Notes under the pieces: model-generated
Told to the model about the DNA's origin: nothing
Database searches by the model: none
What the model saw: the letters and a program-made list of their open reading frames with translations, nothing else
Program-made: the position numbers and the translations under genes
Shown: positions 1 through 8,776 of the stretch, piece after piece
How the letters are laid out: each line of letters starts with the position of its first letter
Numbering within the stretch: the first letter of the stretch is position 1
From: Palsa-506 sp963836355
GTDB taxonomy: Bacteria; Actinomycetota; Actinomycetes; Streptosporangiales; Streptosporangiaceae
Direction: 5' to 3'
DNA: 64,000 nt
NCBI GenBank assembly: GCA_963836355.1
Contig: CAWIJO010000014.1
Span: 186,001-250,000, forward strand

Positions 1-2
1 GC

Positions 3-395
3 GCCGGGTGCCACCTGGACGCCGCGATGGTGGCCGAGGGGCTTCGCGCGCTCGATCCGCCGAGTGGTTCCATCGTGGTGATCGAGAACGTCGGCAACCT
101 GGTCTGCCCGGCCCTGTTCGACCTGGGCGAGGAATCGAAGGTCGTCATCTCCTCGGTCACCGAGGGAGCCGACAAGCCGGTTAAGTACCCGAACATGTTT
201 CGCCAGGCTGACCTGGTGCTCGTCAACAAGGTCGACTTGCTGCCTTACGTGGACTTCGACACCAAGAGCCATGCGGCTGACCTGCGGAGAGTCAGCCCCA
301 CCGCGCTCATGATGCAGCTGTCGGCCACGACCGGGCAGGGCATGCAGGGCTGGTACGACTGGCTGCGCCGCCGCACCCCCGCCCCCCACGACTAG
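3..395 (+). CDS. hypB: Hydrogenase nickel incorporation GTPase HypB, 3' part
   Basis: HypB is the GTPase that delivers nickel to the large subunit of [NiFe]-hydrogenases. The window opens inside the gene: the frame runs from base 3 with the family sequence GCHLDA before the first ATG at 27, so the N-terminal part with the P-loop lies outside. Visible are IENVGNLVCP (switch/metal region with the conserved Cys), SVTEGADKPVKYP and the guanine-specificity motif NKVD. It converges on hypF, another maturation gene, which supports the call. The ATG at 27 is an internal methionine and not the true start. Confidence 0.93.
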   Translation, partial: AGCHLDAAMVAEGLRALDPPSGSIVVIENVGNLVCPALFDLGEESKVVISSVTEGADKPVKYPNMFRQADLVLVNKVDLLPYVDFDTKSHAADLRRVSPTALMMQLSATTGQGMQGWYDWLRRRTPAPHD

Positions 396-432
396 CCCCG
401 CCCCGCCCCGCCCCGCCCCGCCCCCGCCCCCG
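393..432. repeat. CCCCG pentamer tract
   Basis: Directly after the hypB stop the sequence runs as repeats of CCCCG and CCCCCG. It is a simple slippage-type tract in the hypB/hypF convergent gap and has no evident coding role. Confidence 0.7.
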
Positions 433-540
433 CCGGTCCGGTTCCCGGACCCGGGACCCCCGGGGTCACGAACGTGTTGAATGTGACGTTCAACCACACC
501 TGACTGGCCCGATGTCACATCCATCACGTTGGGCCGACAC

Positions 541-572
541 GGGCCTAGCCGTGTCCGGCTAGGGCCCGGCTA
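541..572. terminator. Hairpin between convergent hypB and hypF
   Basis: GGGCCTAGCC is followed after a short GTGTCC loop by GGCTAGGGCCC, giving a strong GC stem with one bulge, and further copies of CTAGCC follow. It sits at the hypF stop codon between convergent genes, so it plausibly ends transcription from both sides. There is no U-tract, as is usual in actinobacteria. Confidence 0.5.
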
Positions 573-2927
573 GCCAGGGCCGGCCTGGTCCCTGGTTGCG
601 GCGATCGCGGCCTGGCCGAAGCTGATGCCGCCGTCGTTGCACGGCACCTGGGAATGCACCAGAACGCGGAATCCGCAATCCTCAAGCCGGCCAACCGTCC
701 GGTCAAGCAGCAGCAGATTCTGGAACACCCCGCCGGACACCGCCACGGTGCCCAGCCCGTGCCGCTCGCGCAGCGCCACGCAGGCCGCCTGGATCAGCGC
801 GGCAACGCCATTGTGGAACCTGGCGGAGATCACGCCGGGATCGACACCCGCCGCGAGGTCGTCGGTGACGGCGCGGATCAGGTCCGCCCCGCTGATCACC
901 AGCGGACCGTCCCGGCCAGTCCCGCCCTGGCCCATCCCGCCCTGGCCAGTCCCGCCCTGGCCCATCCCGCCCTGGCCCATCCCGCCCTGGCCCATCCCGG
1001 CCTGGTAGCAGCCGCGCTCCGCCAGGTCAGCTAGCTGCTCTAGCTCGATGGCCGCCTGGCCCTCGTAGTTGATCAGATCCCGCACACCGAGGATCGCGGC
1101 GGCAGCGTCGAAGAGCCGGCCCGCGCTGGAGGTGACCGGCGAGTTGAGGCGGCGCCTAGCCATCGAGATCACGTTGTCCCAGCGCCGCTCGTTCCGCCGG
1201 GCCACGGCCAGCCCTGCGGGCGGCCCGCCCGGGTAGGCGGCGTCGAGATAGGCGGCGGCCATCCGCCACGGCTGCCTGATCGCCGCGGCGGCGCCGGGCA
1301 TCGGCAGGCCAGCCAGGTGGCCCGCCCGCTCGAAGCCGACCAGGTCGGCGACCAGGAACTCGCCGCCCCAGATAGTACCGTCCGTGCCGTAGCCGGTGCC
1401 GTCGAAGGCGACCCCGATGACCGGGCCCGCCTCGCCGTTGTCGGCCAGGCAGGACGCGATGTGCGCGTGGTGATGCTGGACGCCGACCAGTTGCACCCCG
1501 GCAAGCTCGACGGCGTACTTCGTCGACAGGTACTCGGGATGCAGGTCATAGGCGACCACCTGCGGGGTGATGTCGAAAAGCCGCCGGAAGTGCTCGATGC
1601 CCTCGGTGAACGACCGCAGTGTCTCGAAGTTCTCCAGGTCGCCGATGTGCTGGGAGAGGAATGCCCGGTTGTCCGTAGCCAGGCAGAACGTGTTCTTCAG
1701 TTCGGCGCCGCAGGCAAGCACCGGCCGCCGCAGCCGGAAGCCGAGCGGGACTGGCTCCGGCACGTAGCCGCGGGAACGGCGGATCAGAGCCGCCCTGCCA
1801 CGGAATGCCCGGACCACGGAGTCATCTGTCCGGACGTGAATCGCGCGGTCGTGGGTGAGGAACGCGTCCGCGATGCTGCCGAGCCTCGGCACCGCGTCGT
1901 CATCGGCGTAGACGATCGGCTCGTCCGAAGAGTTTCCGCTGGTCAGCACGATTGGGCAAGCGGCGCGCCGGACCAGCAGGTGGTGCAGCGGCGTGTAGGG
2001 CAGCATCACGCCGAGCTGCCGGTTGCCCGGTGCGACGGCCGCAGCAACGCCGCCGCCGCCGGGCCGCCGCGGCAGCAGCACGATCGGCCGGCCGCTGCTG
2101 GTCAGCAATGACTCGGCTGCGTCATCCACCTCGCAGAGCGCGCGGGCGGCCGCAACGCCGGCCACCATGACCGCGAAAGGCTTGTCCTGCCGGTGCTTGC
2201 GGTCCCGCAGCGCCGCTGCCGCGCTGTCATTGGCGGCGTCTACCGCCAAGTGGTAACCGCCGAGTCCCTTGATGGCGAGTACCTGGCCCTGCCGCAGCAA
2301 GGCGGCCGTTGCCGCGAGTGGCTCGCCGGGCAGCGGCGCCCCGGCCGCGTCGTGCAGGCGCAGCCGCGGGCCGCAGGCCGGGCAGCAGACCGGCTGCGCA
2401 TGGAACCGCCGGTCGGCCGGGTCGTTGTACTCCGCCGCGCACTGCGCGCACATCGCGAAGCCGGCCATCGTGGTCAGTGCCCGGTCGTACGGCACATCCC
2501 GCACGATAGTGAACCTCGGCCCGCAGTTCGTGCAGTTGATGAAGGGGTAACCAAACCGGCGGTCGGCCGGGTCGTCAAGTTCCCGCAGGCAGTCATCGCA
2601 GGCAGTGGTGTCGGCCGACACGAGCGTGCTGCGCCGCCCAGCCGATTCGCTGGGCGCGATGATGAACCCGGACGACCCGTTAATGCTGAGATTTTTGGTG
2701 GTTACCCGCTCGATCCGGGCCAACGGCGGCGCGTTCTGCCGCAGCGATTGCAGGAATTCGCTGACGGCCGCCGGCGGCCCTTCAACCTCCGCGAACACGC
2801 CGGCCACGTCGTTACCTACCCGCCCGGCCAGCCCGAGCCTGGTGGCCAGCGAGTACACGAACGGGCGGAAGCCAACGCCCTGGACGATTCCCTCGACCCG
2901 GACGAGCGTCCTGACGCGCTGGTTCAC
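570..2927 (-). CDS. hypF: Carbamoyltransferase HypF
   Basis: HypF turns carbamoyl phosphate into the cyanide ligand of the [NiFe]-hydrogenase active site. Domains in order: N-terminal acylphosphatase (VEGIVQGVGFRPF), two zinc-finger Cys motifs (CDDC, CTNC, CAQC, CPAC), a YrdC-like domain (IKGLGGYHL, DRKHRQDKPFAVM) and the C-terminal Kae1-like carbamoyl-transfer domain (HHHAHIASC, FDGTGYG, SGGVFQN). GTG 2927 is preferred because homology starts there. An upstream GTG at 3014 would add about 29 residues read partly from a CCCCA repeat. An in-frame 15-bp repeat around 910-1005 inserts a Gly/Gln/Met-rich stretch inside the last domain, which is unusual for the family. Confidence 0.93.
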   Translation of the reverse strand: MNQRVRTLVRVEGIVQGVGFRPFVYSLATRLGLAGRVGNDVAGVFAEVEGPPAAVSEFLQSLRQNAPPLARIERVTTKNLSINGSSGFIIAPSESAGRRSTLVSADTTACDDCLRELDDPADRRFGYPFINCTNCGPRFTIVRDVPYDRALTTMAGFAMCAQCAAEYNDPADRRFHAQPVCCPACGPRLRLHDAAGAPLPGEPLAATAALLRQGQVLAIKGLGGYHLAVDAANDSAAAALRDRKHRQDKPFAVMVAGVAAARALCEVDDAAESLLTSSGRPIVLLPRRPGGGGVAAAVAPGNRQLGVMLPYTPLHHLLVRRAACPIVLTSGNSSDEPIVYADDDAVPRLGSIADAFLTHDRAIHVRTDDSVVRAFRGRAALIRRSRGYVPEPVPLGFRLRRPVLACGAELKNTFCLATDNRAFLSQHIGDLENFETLRSFTEGIEHFRRLFDITPQVVAYDLHPEYLSTKYAVELAGVQLVGVQHHHAHIASCLADNGEAGPVIGVAFDGTGYGTDGTIWGGEFLVADLVGFERAGHLAGLPMPGAAAAIRQPWRMAAAYLDAAYPGGPPAGLAVARRNERRWDNVISMARRRLNSPVTSSAGRLFDAAAAILGVRDLINYEGQAAIELEQLADLAERGCYQAGMGQGGMGQGGMGQGGTGQGGMGQGGTGRDGPLVISGADLIRAVTDDLAAGVDPGVISARFHNGVAALIQAACVALRERHGLGTVAVSGGVFQNLLLLDRTVGRLEDCGFRVLVHSQVPCNDGGISFGQAAIAATRDQAGPG

Positions 2928-2993
2928 CCTCCCAGTGTGCCGGTACGCCAGGCCCGGCGCGCGCGAGGCAAGATCCTGGGTTCGGGCGAGTAT

Positions 2994-3019
2994 CCCCACC
3001 CCACCCCACCCCACCCCGC
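2994..3019. repeat. CCCCA pentamer tract
   Basis: Four to five tandem copies of CCCCA lie upstream of hypF, between it and the divergently transcribed amidohydrolase. If the earlier hypF start at 3014 were used, the tract would be translated as Gly/Trp, which argues against that start. Confidence 0.7.
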
Positions 3020-3116
3020 CCGGTTCCGGCCCGAATGATGGGACGATAGGGCACGGGACACCCCGGTGATCACGGATCGTAGGTCATTCGCTGCAGAGCT
3101 GGAGGACGCACCCGGC

Positions 3117-4103
3117 ATGGACCAGAGCAATGCCGGGCGGGGCACAGAAAGCCCCGGGACTGGTTCCGGCCGGACCGAGTCTGCCGCCGGCGGCACCAAG
3201 CCCGCCGGAACCACGGGAACTGCCGGAACCGCGGCGCAGGCGGCCGAGGTCACCGCCTTCTGGTCGGAACTCGGCCTGACCGGACTGATCGACGTGCATA
3301 CGCATTTCATGCCGGCCAACGTGATGCGGAAAGTCTGGGCGTACTTCGACAACGTCGGCGCCGAACGCGGCCAGCACTGGCCGATCGGTTACCGGCAGCC
3401 TGAGGACGAGCGGCTAGCACTGCTCCGCGCGTTCGGCGTCCGCCGGTTCGGCGCCCTGAACTATCCGCACAAGCCGGGGATGGCCACCTGGCTCAACGAC
3501 TGGTCCGCCGGGTTCGCGGCCGCCACCCCGGACGCCCTGCACAGCGCTACCTTCTTCCCCGAGCCCGACGCGGCCGACTATGTCGCCAAAGCACTGGCGG
3601 CCGGCGCGCGGATGTTCAAGGCCCACGTGCAGGTCGGCGACTATGACCCTCGATCGGACCTGCTCGACCCGGTGTGGGGGGTGCTCGCCGAGGCCGGAGT
3701 GCCAGTCGTGGTGCACTGCGGTTCCGGCCCGTTTCCCGGCCGCCATACCGGCCCCGGCCCGATCAGCGAGGTCATCGCGCGGCATCCGGGGCTGACCATG
3801 ATCATCGCGCACTTTGGGGCGCCCGAGTACACCGAGTTCCTCGATCTCGCCGAGCATCACCGCGGCGTCTATCTGGACACCACCATGGTCTTCACCGACT
3901 ACCTGGAGAGCAAATCGCCTTTCCCAGCCGGCCAGCTACCGCGGTTGGCCGGGCTCGGCGACAAGATCCTGCTGGGCAGCGACTTCCCGAACATCCCGCA
4001 TCCGTATCTGCATCAGCTCCAGGCGCTGGCACGGCTCGGGCTCGGCGAGCCGTGGCTGCGGGCGGTCTGCCACCACAACGCCGCCGCGCTGCTCGGCCTG
4101 TGA
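3117..4103 (+). CDS. Amidohydrolase-2 family metal-dependent hydrolase
   Basis: This is a TIM-barrel hydrolase of the amidohydrolase-2 family (related to ACMSD and gamma-resorcylate decarboxylase), probably cytosolic. The metal-binding HTHF follows strand 1 (IDVHTHF). A lysine occurs in MFKAHVQVGDYD, His in VVVHCGSG and IIAHFGAPEY, and the terminal Asp in LLGSDFPNIPHPY. About 40 residues before the barrel are low-complexity Gly/Thr/Ala. Start: ATG 3117 with an upstream GGAGG; GTG 3066 is the alternative. It is transcribed away from hypF and converges on mca. The substrate cannot be predicted. Confidence 0.82.
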   Translation: MDQSNAGRGTESPGTGSGRTESAAGGTKPAGTTGTAGTAAQAAEVTAFWSELGLTGLIDVHTHFMPANVMRKVWAYFDNVGAERGQHWPIGYRQPEDERLALLRAFGVRRFGALNYPHKPGMATWLNDWSAGFAAATPDALHSATFFPEPDAADYVAKALAAGARMFKAHVQVGDYDPRSDLLDPVWGVLAEAGVPVVVHCGSGPFPGRHTGPGPISEVIARHPGLTMIIAHFGAPEYTEFLDLAEHHRGVYLDTTMVFTDYLESKSPFPAGQLPRLAGLGDKILLGSDFPNIPHPYLHQLQALARLGLGEPWLRAVCHHNAAALLGL

Positions 4104-4146
4104 GATCAGCAGCGTGTTTGGCCGGCCTGCTGGAGCCGGGCTAGTG

Positions 4147-4977
4147 CTACCTCAGTCCGGCGAAAAGATCATCTTCTGGAACGGGAACTCCGGTGGAGTC
4201 ACTGGCCCGGATGAAGGTCTCGTAACCGAAGACTCGCGCAGCCACTTCAGGTGGGATCTTGGAGAACCATGACTCCTCGATCTGGCTGGCGTGCGCCCGG
4301 AGCGCCTCGCCCTTGCGGTCAACCACTGGCCGGATATCAATCGTCGTGGTGATACGCCGCTCGGCCTCGTCCATCATCCGCTGCATGTCGGGATCCATGT
4401 CATCGAAGTCGGGGACGTCGACACCGGCGTCCCGCAGTGCTTCCCACACCTCCTGCCAGCCGCTGCGCCGCATCGCCGTCAGGTAGAGCTTCGCCGGGAT
4501 GCCAGTCGCCGACACGGCGGCAACGGCGGCCCGGCTGGCGTGCAAATGATCCGGGTGCTGGTAGCCGCCGTTGTCGTCGTAGGTGACGACCACCTGCGGG
4601 CGGTAACGGTCGATTAGCTCGGCGACCCGATCGGTGACCGTGGCCAATGGCACGTTGCTGAACACGTCCGGCCGTTCCTTGTAGTCCCATTCCGGCATGC
4701 CCGAGTCGTGGTAGCCGAGCACCTCGAGGTCGCTGACGCCGAGATGCTTACAGGCCACGTCGAGTTCCGCCAGCCTGATTTTCGCGACCGAGTCCGTGTC
4801 GTGCCCGTCCTCGCCTGGCTTGACCTGCCCCGGCGCATCGCCGAACTCCCCGTTCGTGCAGGTAACGACTACGGTCCGGATGCCTTCTGCCGAGTACTTC
4901 GCCAGCACGCCGCCGGTGCTGGAGGATTCGTCGTCCGGGTGAGCGTGCACGGCCATCAGGGTGAGTTTCTCCGACAT
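4147..4977 (-). CDS. mca: Mycothiol S-conjugate amidase Mca (PIG-L family)
   Basis: Mca hydrolyses mycothiol S-conjugates to a mercapturic acid plus GlcN-Ins, a detoxification step specific to actinobacteria. The PIG-L deacetylase zinc motif AHPDDE is near the N-terminus (VHAHPDDESSSTGG), followed by VTCTNGEFGDAP, LGYHDSGMPEW and the third metal ligand region YQHPDHLHASRA. At about 276 residues from ATG 4977 it has the usual length. ATG 5016 would add 13 non-conserved residues. The related deacetylase MshB is the main alternative, but the YHDSGM block and overall pattern favour Mca. Confidence 0.88.
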   Translation of the reverse strand: MSEKLTLMAVHAHPDDESSSTGGVLAKYSAEGIRTVVVTCTNGEFGDAPGQVKPGEDGHDTDSVAKIRLAELDVACKHLGVSDLEVLGYHDSGMPEWDYKERPDVFSNVPLATVTDRVAELIDRYRPQVVVTYDDNGGYQHPDHLHASRAAVAAVSATGIPAKLYLTAMRRSGWQEVWEALRDAGVDVPDFDDMDPDMQRMMDEAERRITTTIDIRPVVDRKGEALRAHASQIEESWFSKIPPEVAARVFGYETFIRASDSTGVPVPEDDLFAGLR

Positions 4978-5305
4978 GCCATAAGCCTGCCCGATCACCG
5001 GCGATGCCCGTGCCACCGGGCCGGCCGGCGTGCACAGCCCGCTGCCCCGCCGTGCCTGCTCATGGCCAGATCCCCGGCACGCTGGCTCCGCCAGAACGCA
5101 ACCGGCCTTCCTGCTCCGTTCCGGGGACGAGGCGAGCTCCCGGCGTCAGGCTCCGGGAAGCTGGTGAATCCGGTCAATCGCAGGCATTCCATGGCAAGCG
5201 CTCGCGCGATCCGCCGCCTTGGTTCGGCCGACCGCGGGAAATGATGTCATGGGGACGAGGGCCGGCGCAGGCAGGCGACGGCTCGAGACGGCGAACGGAG
5301 CACAT

Positions 5306-6457
5306 GTGACAGGAAGCCCGTCGGGCGGGATCCGCAAACTAAGCGACCTGCCGATCTGGGTAGCGCCGATGGCCGGCGGCCCGTCAACGCCGGATCTCGT
5401 GATCGCGGCCGCCCGGTCGGGCGCCCTCGGCTTCCTGGCCGGGGGATACCAGACTGCCCGGGCAATGCAGGCCGAGATCAGTGCGGTCCGGGCAGCCGGG
5501 GTAACCGCGTTTGGCGTCAACGTATTCGTGCCCGGTGCACCCGCCGCCGACCCGGCGGCAGTGTCGGCATATGTCGCGTCCCTCGGGGCAGACGCCCGCC
5601 TAGTCGGCGCGGAGCTCGGCCAGCCAACCTGGGACGACGACCACTGGACGGACAAGATCGCCGTGCTGACGGCGAGCGCGCCGCCCGTGGTCAGTTTCAC
5701 TTTCGGCTGCCCCCCGGTCGAGGTGATCCGCAGCCTGCGACACGGCGGATCGCTGGTGGCCGTCACCGTGACCGACCGGCGCGAGGCGGTCAGCGCCGCG
5801 GCCGCAGGCGCTGACCTGCTCTGCATTCAGAGTCCCGAGGCGGGCGCCCACCGGGGCACCTTCACCAACCCGCCCAGCCTGACTGGCGACCCGCCCAGCC
5901 TGACTGGCGACCCGCCCAGCCTGACTGGCGACCCGCCCAGGCCCGACGGCAATCCGGAAAGCCCAGCCAGCCTCGCACCGGGGAAAGCTGGTGACCAGGG
6001 GTCGGCGCTGCTGATCCTGATTGCCGGGGTGGCTGCCTCGACCAGCCTGCCGCTGGTCGCCGCCGGGGGAATCGCGGACGCGCGCGGGGTGGCCGCGGCA
6101 CTCTCGGCAGGCGCGATCGCCGTGCAGGCGGGCACCGTTTTCCTGCGCTGCCCGGAGAGCGGCGCCCACCGGGTGCACAAAGCAGCGCTGGCTGACCCAC
6201 TGTTCACCAGCACGGAAGTGACCCGGGCATTCAGCGGCAGACCGGCCCGGGCCCTGGTAAATCGGTTCGTGCTCGGCCACGCGGACGCGCCCGCCGGTTA
6301 CCCGGAAATCAACAACGCCACCCGCCCGCTCCGCGCTGCCGCCGCAGCGAATGGCGATCCGGAGCGGATGAGCCTGTACGCCGGAACGGGCTTCCGCTCG
6401 GCAGCGGACCGCCCGGCAGCGGAGATCATCCAGCAGCTGGCCGCTGGCATCACCTGA
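5306..6457 (+). CDS. Nitronate monooxygenase (2-nitropropane dioxygenase family)
   Basis: This is an FMN-dependent TIM-barrel enzyme that oxidises alkyl nitronates. Family blocks are visible: IWVAPMAGGPSTPDLV near the start, GALGFLAGGY, FGVNVFVPG, VSFTFGCPP, CIQSPEAGAHRG (with the His region of the active site), VAAGGIADARG and AVQAGTVFLRCPESGAH. GTG 5306 is chosen because GGAG lies 6 nt upstream and homology begins at once; ATG 5249 is possible. A 21-bp repeat inserts PSLTGDP three times between conserved blocks, expanding a loop. The gene is read away from mca. Confidence 0.88.
   Translation: MTGSPSGGIRKLSDLPIWVAPMAGGPSTPDLVIAAARSGALGFLAGGYQTARAMQAEISAVRAAGVTAFGVNVFVPGAPAADPAAVSAYVASLGADARLVGAELGQPTWDDDHWTDKIAVLTASAPPVVSFTFGCPPVEVIRSLRHGGSLVAVTVTDRREAVSAAAAGADLLCIQSPEAGAHRGTFTNPPSLTGDPPSLTGDPPSLTGDPPRPDGNPESPASLAPGKAGDQGSALLILIAGVAASTSLPLVAAGGIADARGVAAALSAGAIAVQAGTVFLRCPESGAHRVHKAALADPLFTSTEVTRAFSGRPARALVNRFVLGHADAPAGYPEINNATRPLRAAAAANGDPERMSLYAGTGFRSAADRPAAEIIQQLAAGIT
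5873..5941 (+). repeat. In-frame 21-bp tandem repeat, 3.2 copies
   Basis: The unit CCCAGCCTGACTGGCGACCCG starts at 5873, 5894 and 5915, with a partial fourth at 5936. Each copy encodes PSLTGDP within the nitronate monooxygenase and keeps the frame. Confidence 0.92.
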
Positions 6458-6464
6458 GTTGAAA

Positions 6465-6526
6465 CCACCGCTGCCAGAATCAGGCGCCACCGCTGCCAGA
6501 ATCAGGCGCCACCGCTGCCAGAATCA
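6465..6526. repeat. 22-bp tandem repeat, nearly 3 copies
   Basis: CCACCGCTGCCAGAATCA plus GGCG recurs at 6465, 6487 and 6509 just after the nitronate monooxygenase stop. It is non-coding and may be a transcription-end or slippage relic. Confidence 0.88.
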
Positions 6527-6594
6527 AGAGTGGTTAACATTTTGCCGGTCATACCCGGACAGATCTGCACCACTGATTTGATCTTGAGACGGTC

Positions 6595-7036
6595 GTGATT
6601 GATGTGGCGCATGGTACGTTGTTGCAGCCCCCGGACGGCACTGGCCCGGACGGCACTGGCCCGGACGGCACTGGCCCGGACGCGACCACTCCGGACGACG
6701 CGCGAGAACAGCTGGAGGCGGCGCGAACCGCTGCGATCGCGGCGATCTCGGCCCTGTCCCGCGACTTCGACGGCATCATCGACGGCGCGTACGCCGTAGC
6801 CACGGACGACGAGCATGATCCGGAAGGAGCGACGATCGCGTTCGAGCGCGCGCAGGTTGCCGCCCTGCTGGAACGGGCCCGAGGACGGCTGGCCGACGTA
6901 GATTCTGGCGCTGGCCCGGATTGCCGACGGCAGCCACGGCGCCTGCGAGCGCTGTGGCGAGCCGATCCCCGCCGGACGACTGGCCGCCCGCCCGGCAGCC
7001 AGGACCTGCATCAGCTGCGCCACAGTGCCGGGCTGA
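6595..7036 (+). pseudogene. DksA/TraR-type zinc-finger protein with a +1 frameshift
   Basis: The GTG-initiated frame at 6595 gives a helical N-terminal half typical of DksA/TraR relatives (EQLEAARTAAIAAISAL, ERAQVAALLERARGRLADVD). Near 6905 one extra T (GATTCTGGCG) moves the rest into the next frame, where LALARIADGSHGACERCGEP follows, then a second Cys pair (CISC) and a stop at 7034. Together these make the four-cysteine zinc finger of the family, which binds RNA polymerase. The gene is either broken or carries a sequencing error. A 15-bp repeat at 6634-6678 encodes DGTGP three times near the start. Confidence 0.8.
6634..6678 (+). repeat. In-frame 15-bp tandem repeat (DGTGP)x3
   Basis: GACGGCACTGGCCCG is repeated three times without interruption in the N-terminal linker of the DksA-like reading frame. 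Confidence 0.9.
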
Positions 7037-7417
7037 CAAACCGGTCGGCGAAGGCGGCGGCCAACGCCCCGAACAGCACCCGCCAGTCGGCACCGAGCGC
7101 CCGCTTGAACCTCACGGCTGGAAGCTGGCAAGCCAACGCCCGGGCCGCGCAGGATGTAGGCGATGCCGACAGCGATGACCGCGCCGGGCCGGATGCTGGT
7201 GACCGCGAAGCGGGGCAGGGCGCTCTACATCCTCCCGCACGGCCGATGCCGCAGTACGTGCCTTTCGGTCGTCCGCGGCAATGACTTCCAGGGCTTCAAG
7301 GTAGCCAATCAGGGCTTCAAGGTAGCCAGAATCCGCTGCACGACGTAGCCCGGCCTGCTCCGGCAGCCGGCCCGGTGGAGCCCGTCGCGACGGTCGCGAG
7401 GGCGCCACCGGCAATCC
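7037..7417. other. 380-bp gap with no intact gene
   Basis: No convincing gene is present. On the minus strand a short hydrophobic stretch (TSIRPGAVIAVGIAYILRG) could be a decayed membrane segment, but it has no start or family match. A 20-bp direct repeat, CAGGGCTTCAAGGTAGCCAA and close variant, occurs at 7288-7330. The gap lies between two broken genes, so the whole 6.6-7.9 kb stretch looks eroded. Confidence 0.5.
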
Positions 7418-7912
7418 TCACGCCATCCGGTCCAGGATCTGCCGGACCAGGCCGATCGGCGTATGCGGATGCAGGAACGCCAGCCTGGCCACCGTCTCGC
7501 CCTCCCATGCCGACGGCGGCAGGAACGCTACCTGGTCGTTCAGCAGCTGGTCCGCCCACTGCGTGTACTGCGCAGGACTCCAGCCGCGGCGGCGGAACAG
7601 CACCACCGACAGGTCGGGCTCGCGGATCAGCTCCAGGTAGTCCCGCCCGCGGATGTCCGCCGCGGTTTCCCTGGCCAGGCCGATCGCTGCCTCGATGGCC
7701 GCCGTGTAAGCCGCAACGCCGTGCACGGCCAGCGAGAACCAAAGCGGCATTCCCCTGGCTCGCCTGGTCAGGTGATACGCATAATCGGCCGGATTCCACT
7801 CGGTCGGATTGCCGTGAATCACGTCGAGGTAGGACGCGTCCTGCTTGTGCACCGAGCGGGCCAGCGGCGGGTCGCGGTAGATCAGCCCGGCGCAGTCGAA
7901 CGGGGGCGAAAC
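7418..7912 (-). pseudogene. C-terminal remnant of a PLP-dependent group II decarboxylase
   Basis: The minus-strand frame opens just after a TAG at 7913-7915 and reads PFDCAGLIYRDPPLARSVHK then QDASYLDVIHG, the segment that follows the PLP-lysine in aromatic-L-amino-acid / glutamate decarboxylases. It continues through MPLWFSLAVHGVAAYTAAIE and ends LIREPDLSVVLFRRRGW ... GLVRQILDRMA, the normal C-terminus. The PLP-binding lysine and the N-terminal two thirds are absent from all frames upstream. Met at 7852 is internal. It is therefore a 5'-deleted remnant of about 165 codons. Confidence 0.8.
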
Positions 7913-8186
7913 CTAGGGCGTGCGCCGGTGCTGAGGCAATGCGCCCGGCCGAGCGGGGCCGCTGCAGCGTTGCCTCGTGCTGGCCGGCCGCCACCTTCGG
8001 ACCCCCCGGTCGCAGGCGTTGCCGGTGGCCTGGAAGACCGTGGTTAAACGGATCCTCGCGCGCCAGCCGTAACACCCAAAGGTGACGCGAACTTCACATC
8101 AATGTCACAACGCCATCACACGGGCTGCGCTTTGGCGCGCTTGGCTACTCTCTGTAGAAGAGCAACGGAAGCCATCAGGGGGGAAA

Positions 8187-8621
8187 TTGAGTATCAGGGG
8201 GACTCAGGCGTCAGCTCAGCCCGAGTGGCCGGATCCAGTCGGGCGGGCCGACGGTCCGGGCCGGCCGGACCTGCAGGTGGTGGCGCTTCACCAGCCGGAG
8301 ACCGTGGTCCTGGCGGTCAGCGGCGAGCTAGACGTGGCCACCGCGCCGATGCTCCGCGCCCACGTCAGGTTCGCGCTCGGCGGCCGGCCAGCGCGCCTGG
8401 TAATCGATCTGGCCGGGCTGAGATTCTGCGATGCCACCGGGCTGTCCGTACTCGCCATGGCGCAGAACGCGGCGACGCGGGATGGTGCCTCGCTGGCGCT
8501 TGCCGCCGTGCCGCGGCCGGTGACCAGGCTGCTGAGGATGACGGGCATGAACCGCATCCTGGCTGTCTACCCGTCGGTGGCAGCGGCGACGATGCAGCTG
8601 CCGGATGCGGCTATGCAGTAG
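8187..8621 (+). CDS. STAS-domain anti-sigma factor antagonist
   Basis: This is a single STAS domain of about 144 residues, the fold of SpoIIAA/RsbV proteins that release sigma factors from anti-sigma kinases. Visible are the strand LQVVALHQPETVVLAVSGEL then DVATAPMLRAHV, the LVIDLAGLRFCDATGLSVL block with a phosphorylatable residue in the D-A/S-T/S-G position (Thr here), and a C-terminal RLLRMTGMNRILAVYPS helix. TTG 8187 is favoured because GGGGGG lies 4 nt upstream; the ATG at 8082 would add a non-conserved tail. No cognate kinase is adjacent. Confidence 0.85.
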   Translation: MSIRGTQASAQPEWPDPVGRADGPGRPDLQVVALHQPETVVLAVSGELDVATAPMLRAHVRFALGGRPARLVIDLAGLRFCDATGLSVLAMAQNAATRDGASLALAAVPRPVTRLLRMTGMNRILAVYPSVAAATMQLPDAAMQ

Positions 8622-8696
8622 CCCGGCGGCGTTCGTCGGCCTGGTTCCCCGGCAGCCGGTCCGGCGGGCGCATTGGCCAGGGTCAATCTGCCAGGC

Positions 8697-8765
8697 CGTG
8701 CCGCCCGCCCGCCCGCCCGCACGCGCTCGCCCGCACGCGCTCGCCCGCGCCCGCCCGCGGGCGAG
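8697..8765. repeat. GC-only short repeats (CGCCCGCACGCGCT)
   Basis: A run of GCCC units with CGCCCGCACGCGCT repeated twice, between the convergent STAS and helicase genes. It ends in an imperfect GCCCGCGGGC palindrome. Confidence 0.7.
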
Positions 8766-8776
8766 TCAGTGCAGAC

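Noticed and set aside
6502..7131. A 209-codon minus-strand frame over the DksA-like gene
   Set aside because: The plus strand carries the zinc-finger protein in two frames; the minus frame is Arg/Val-rich and unrecognisable.
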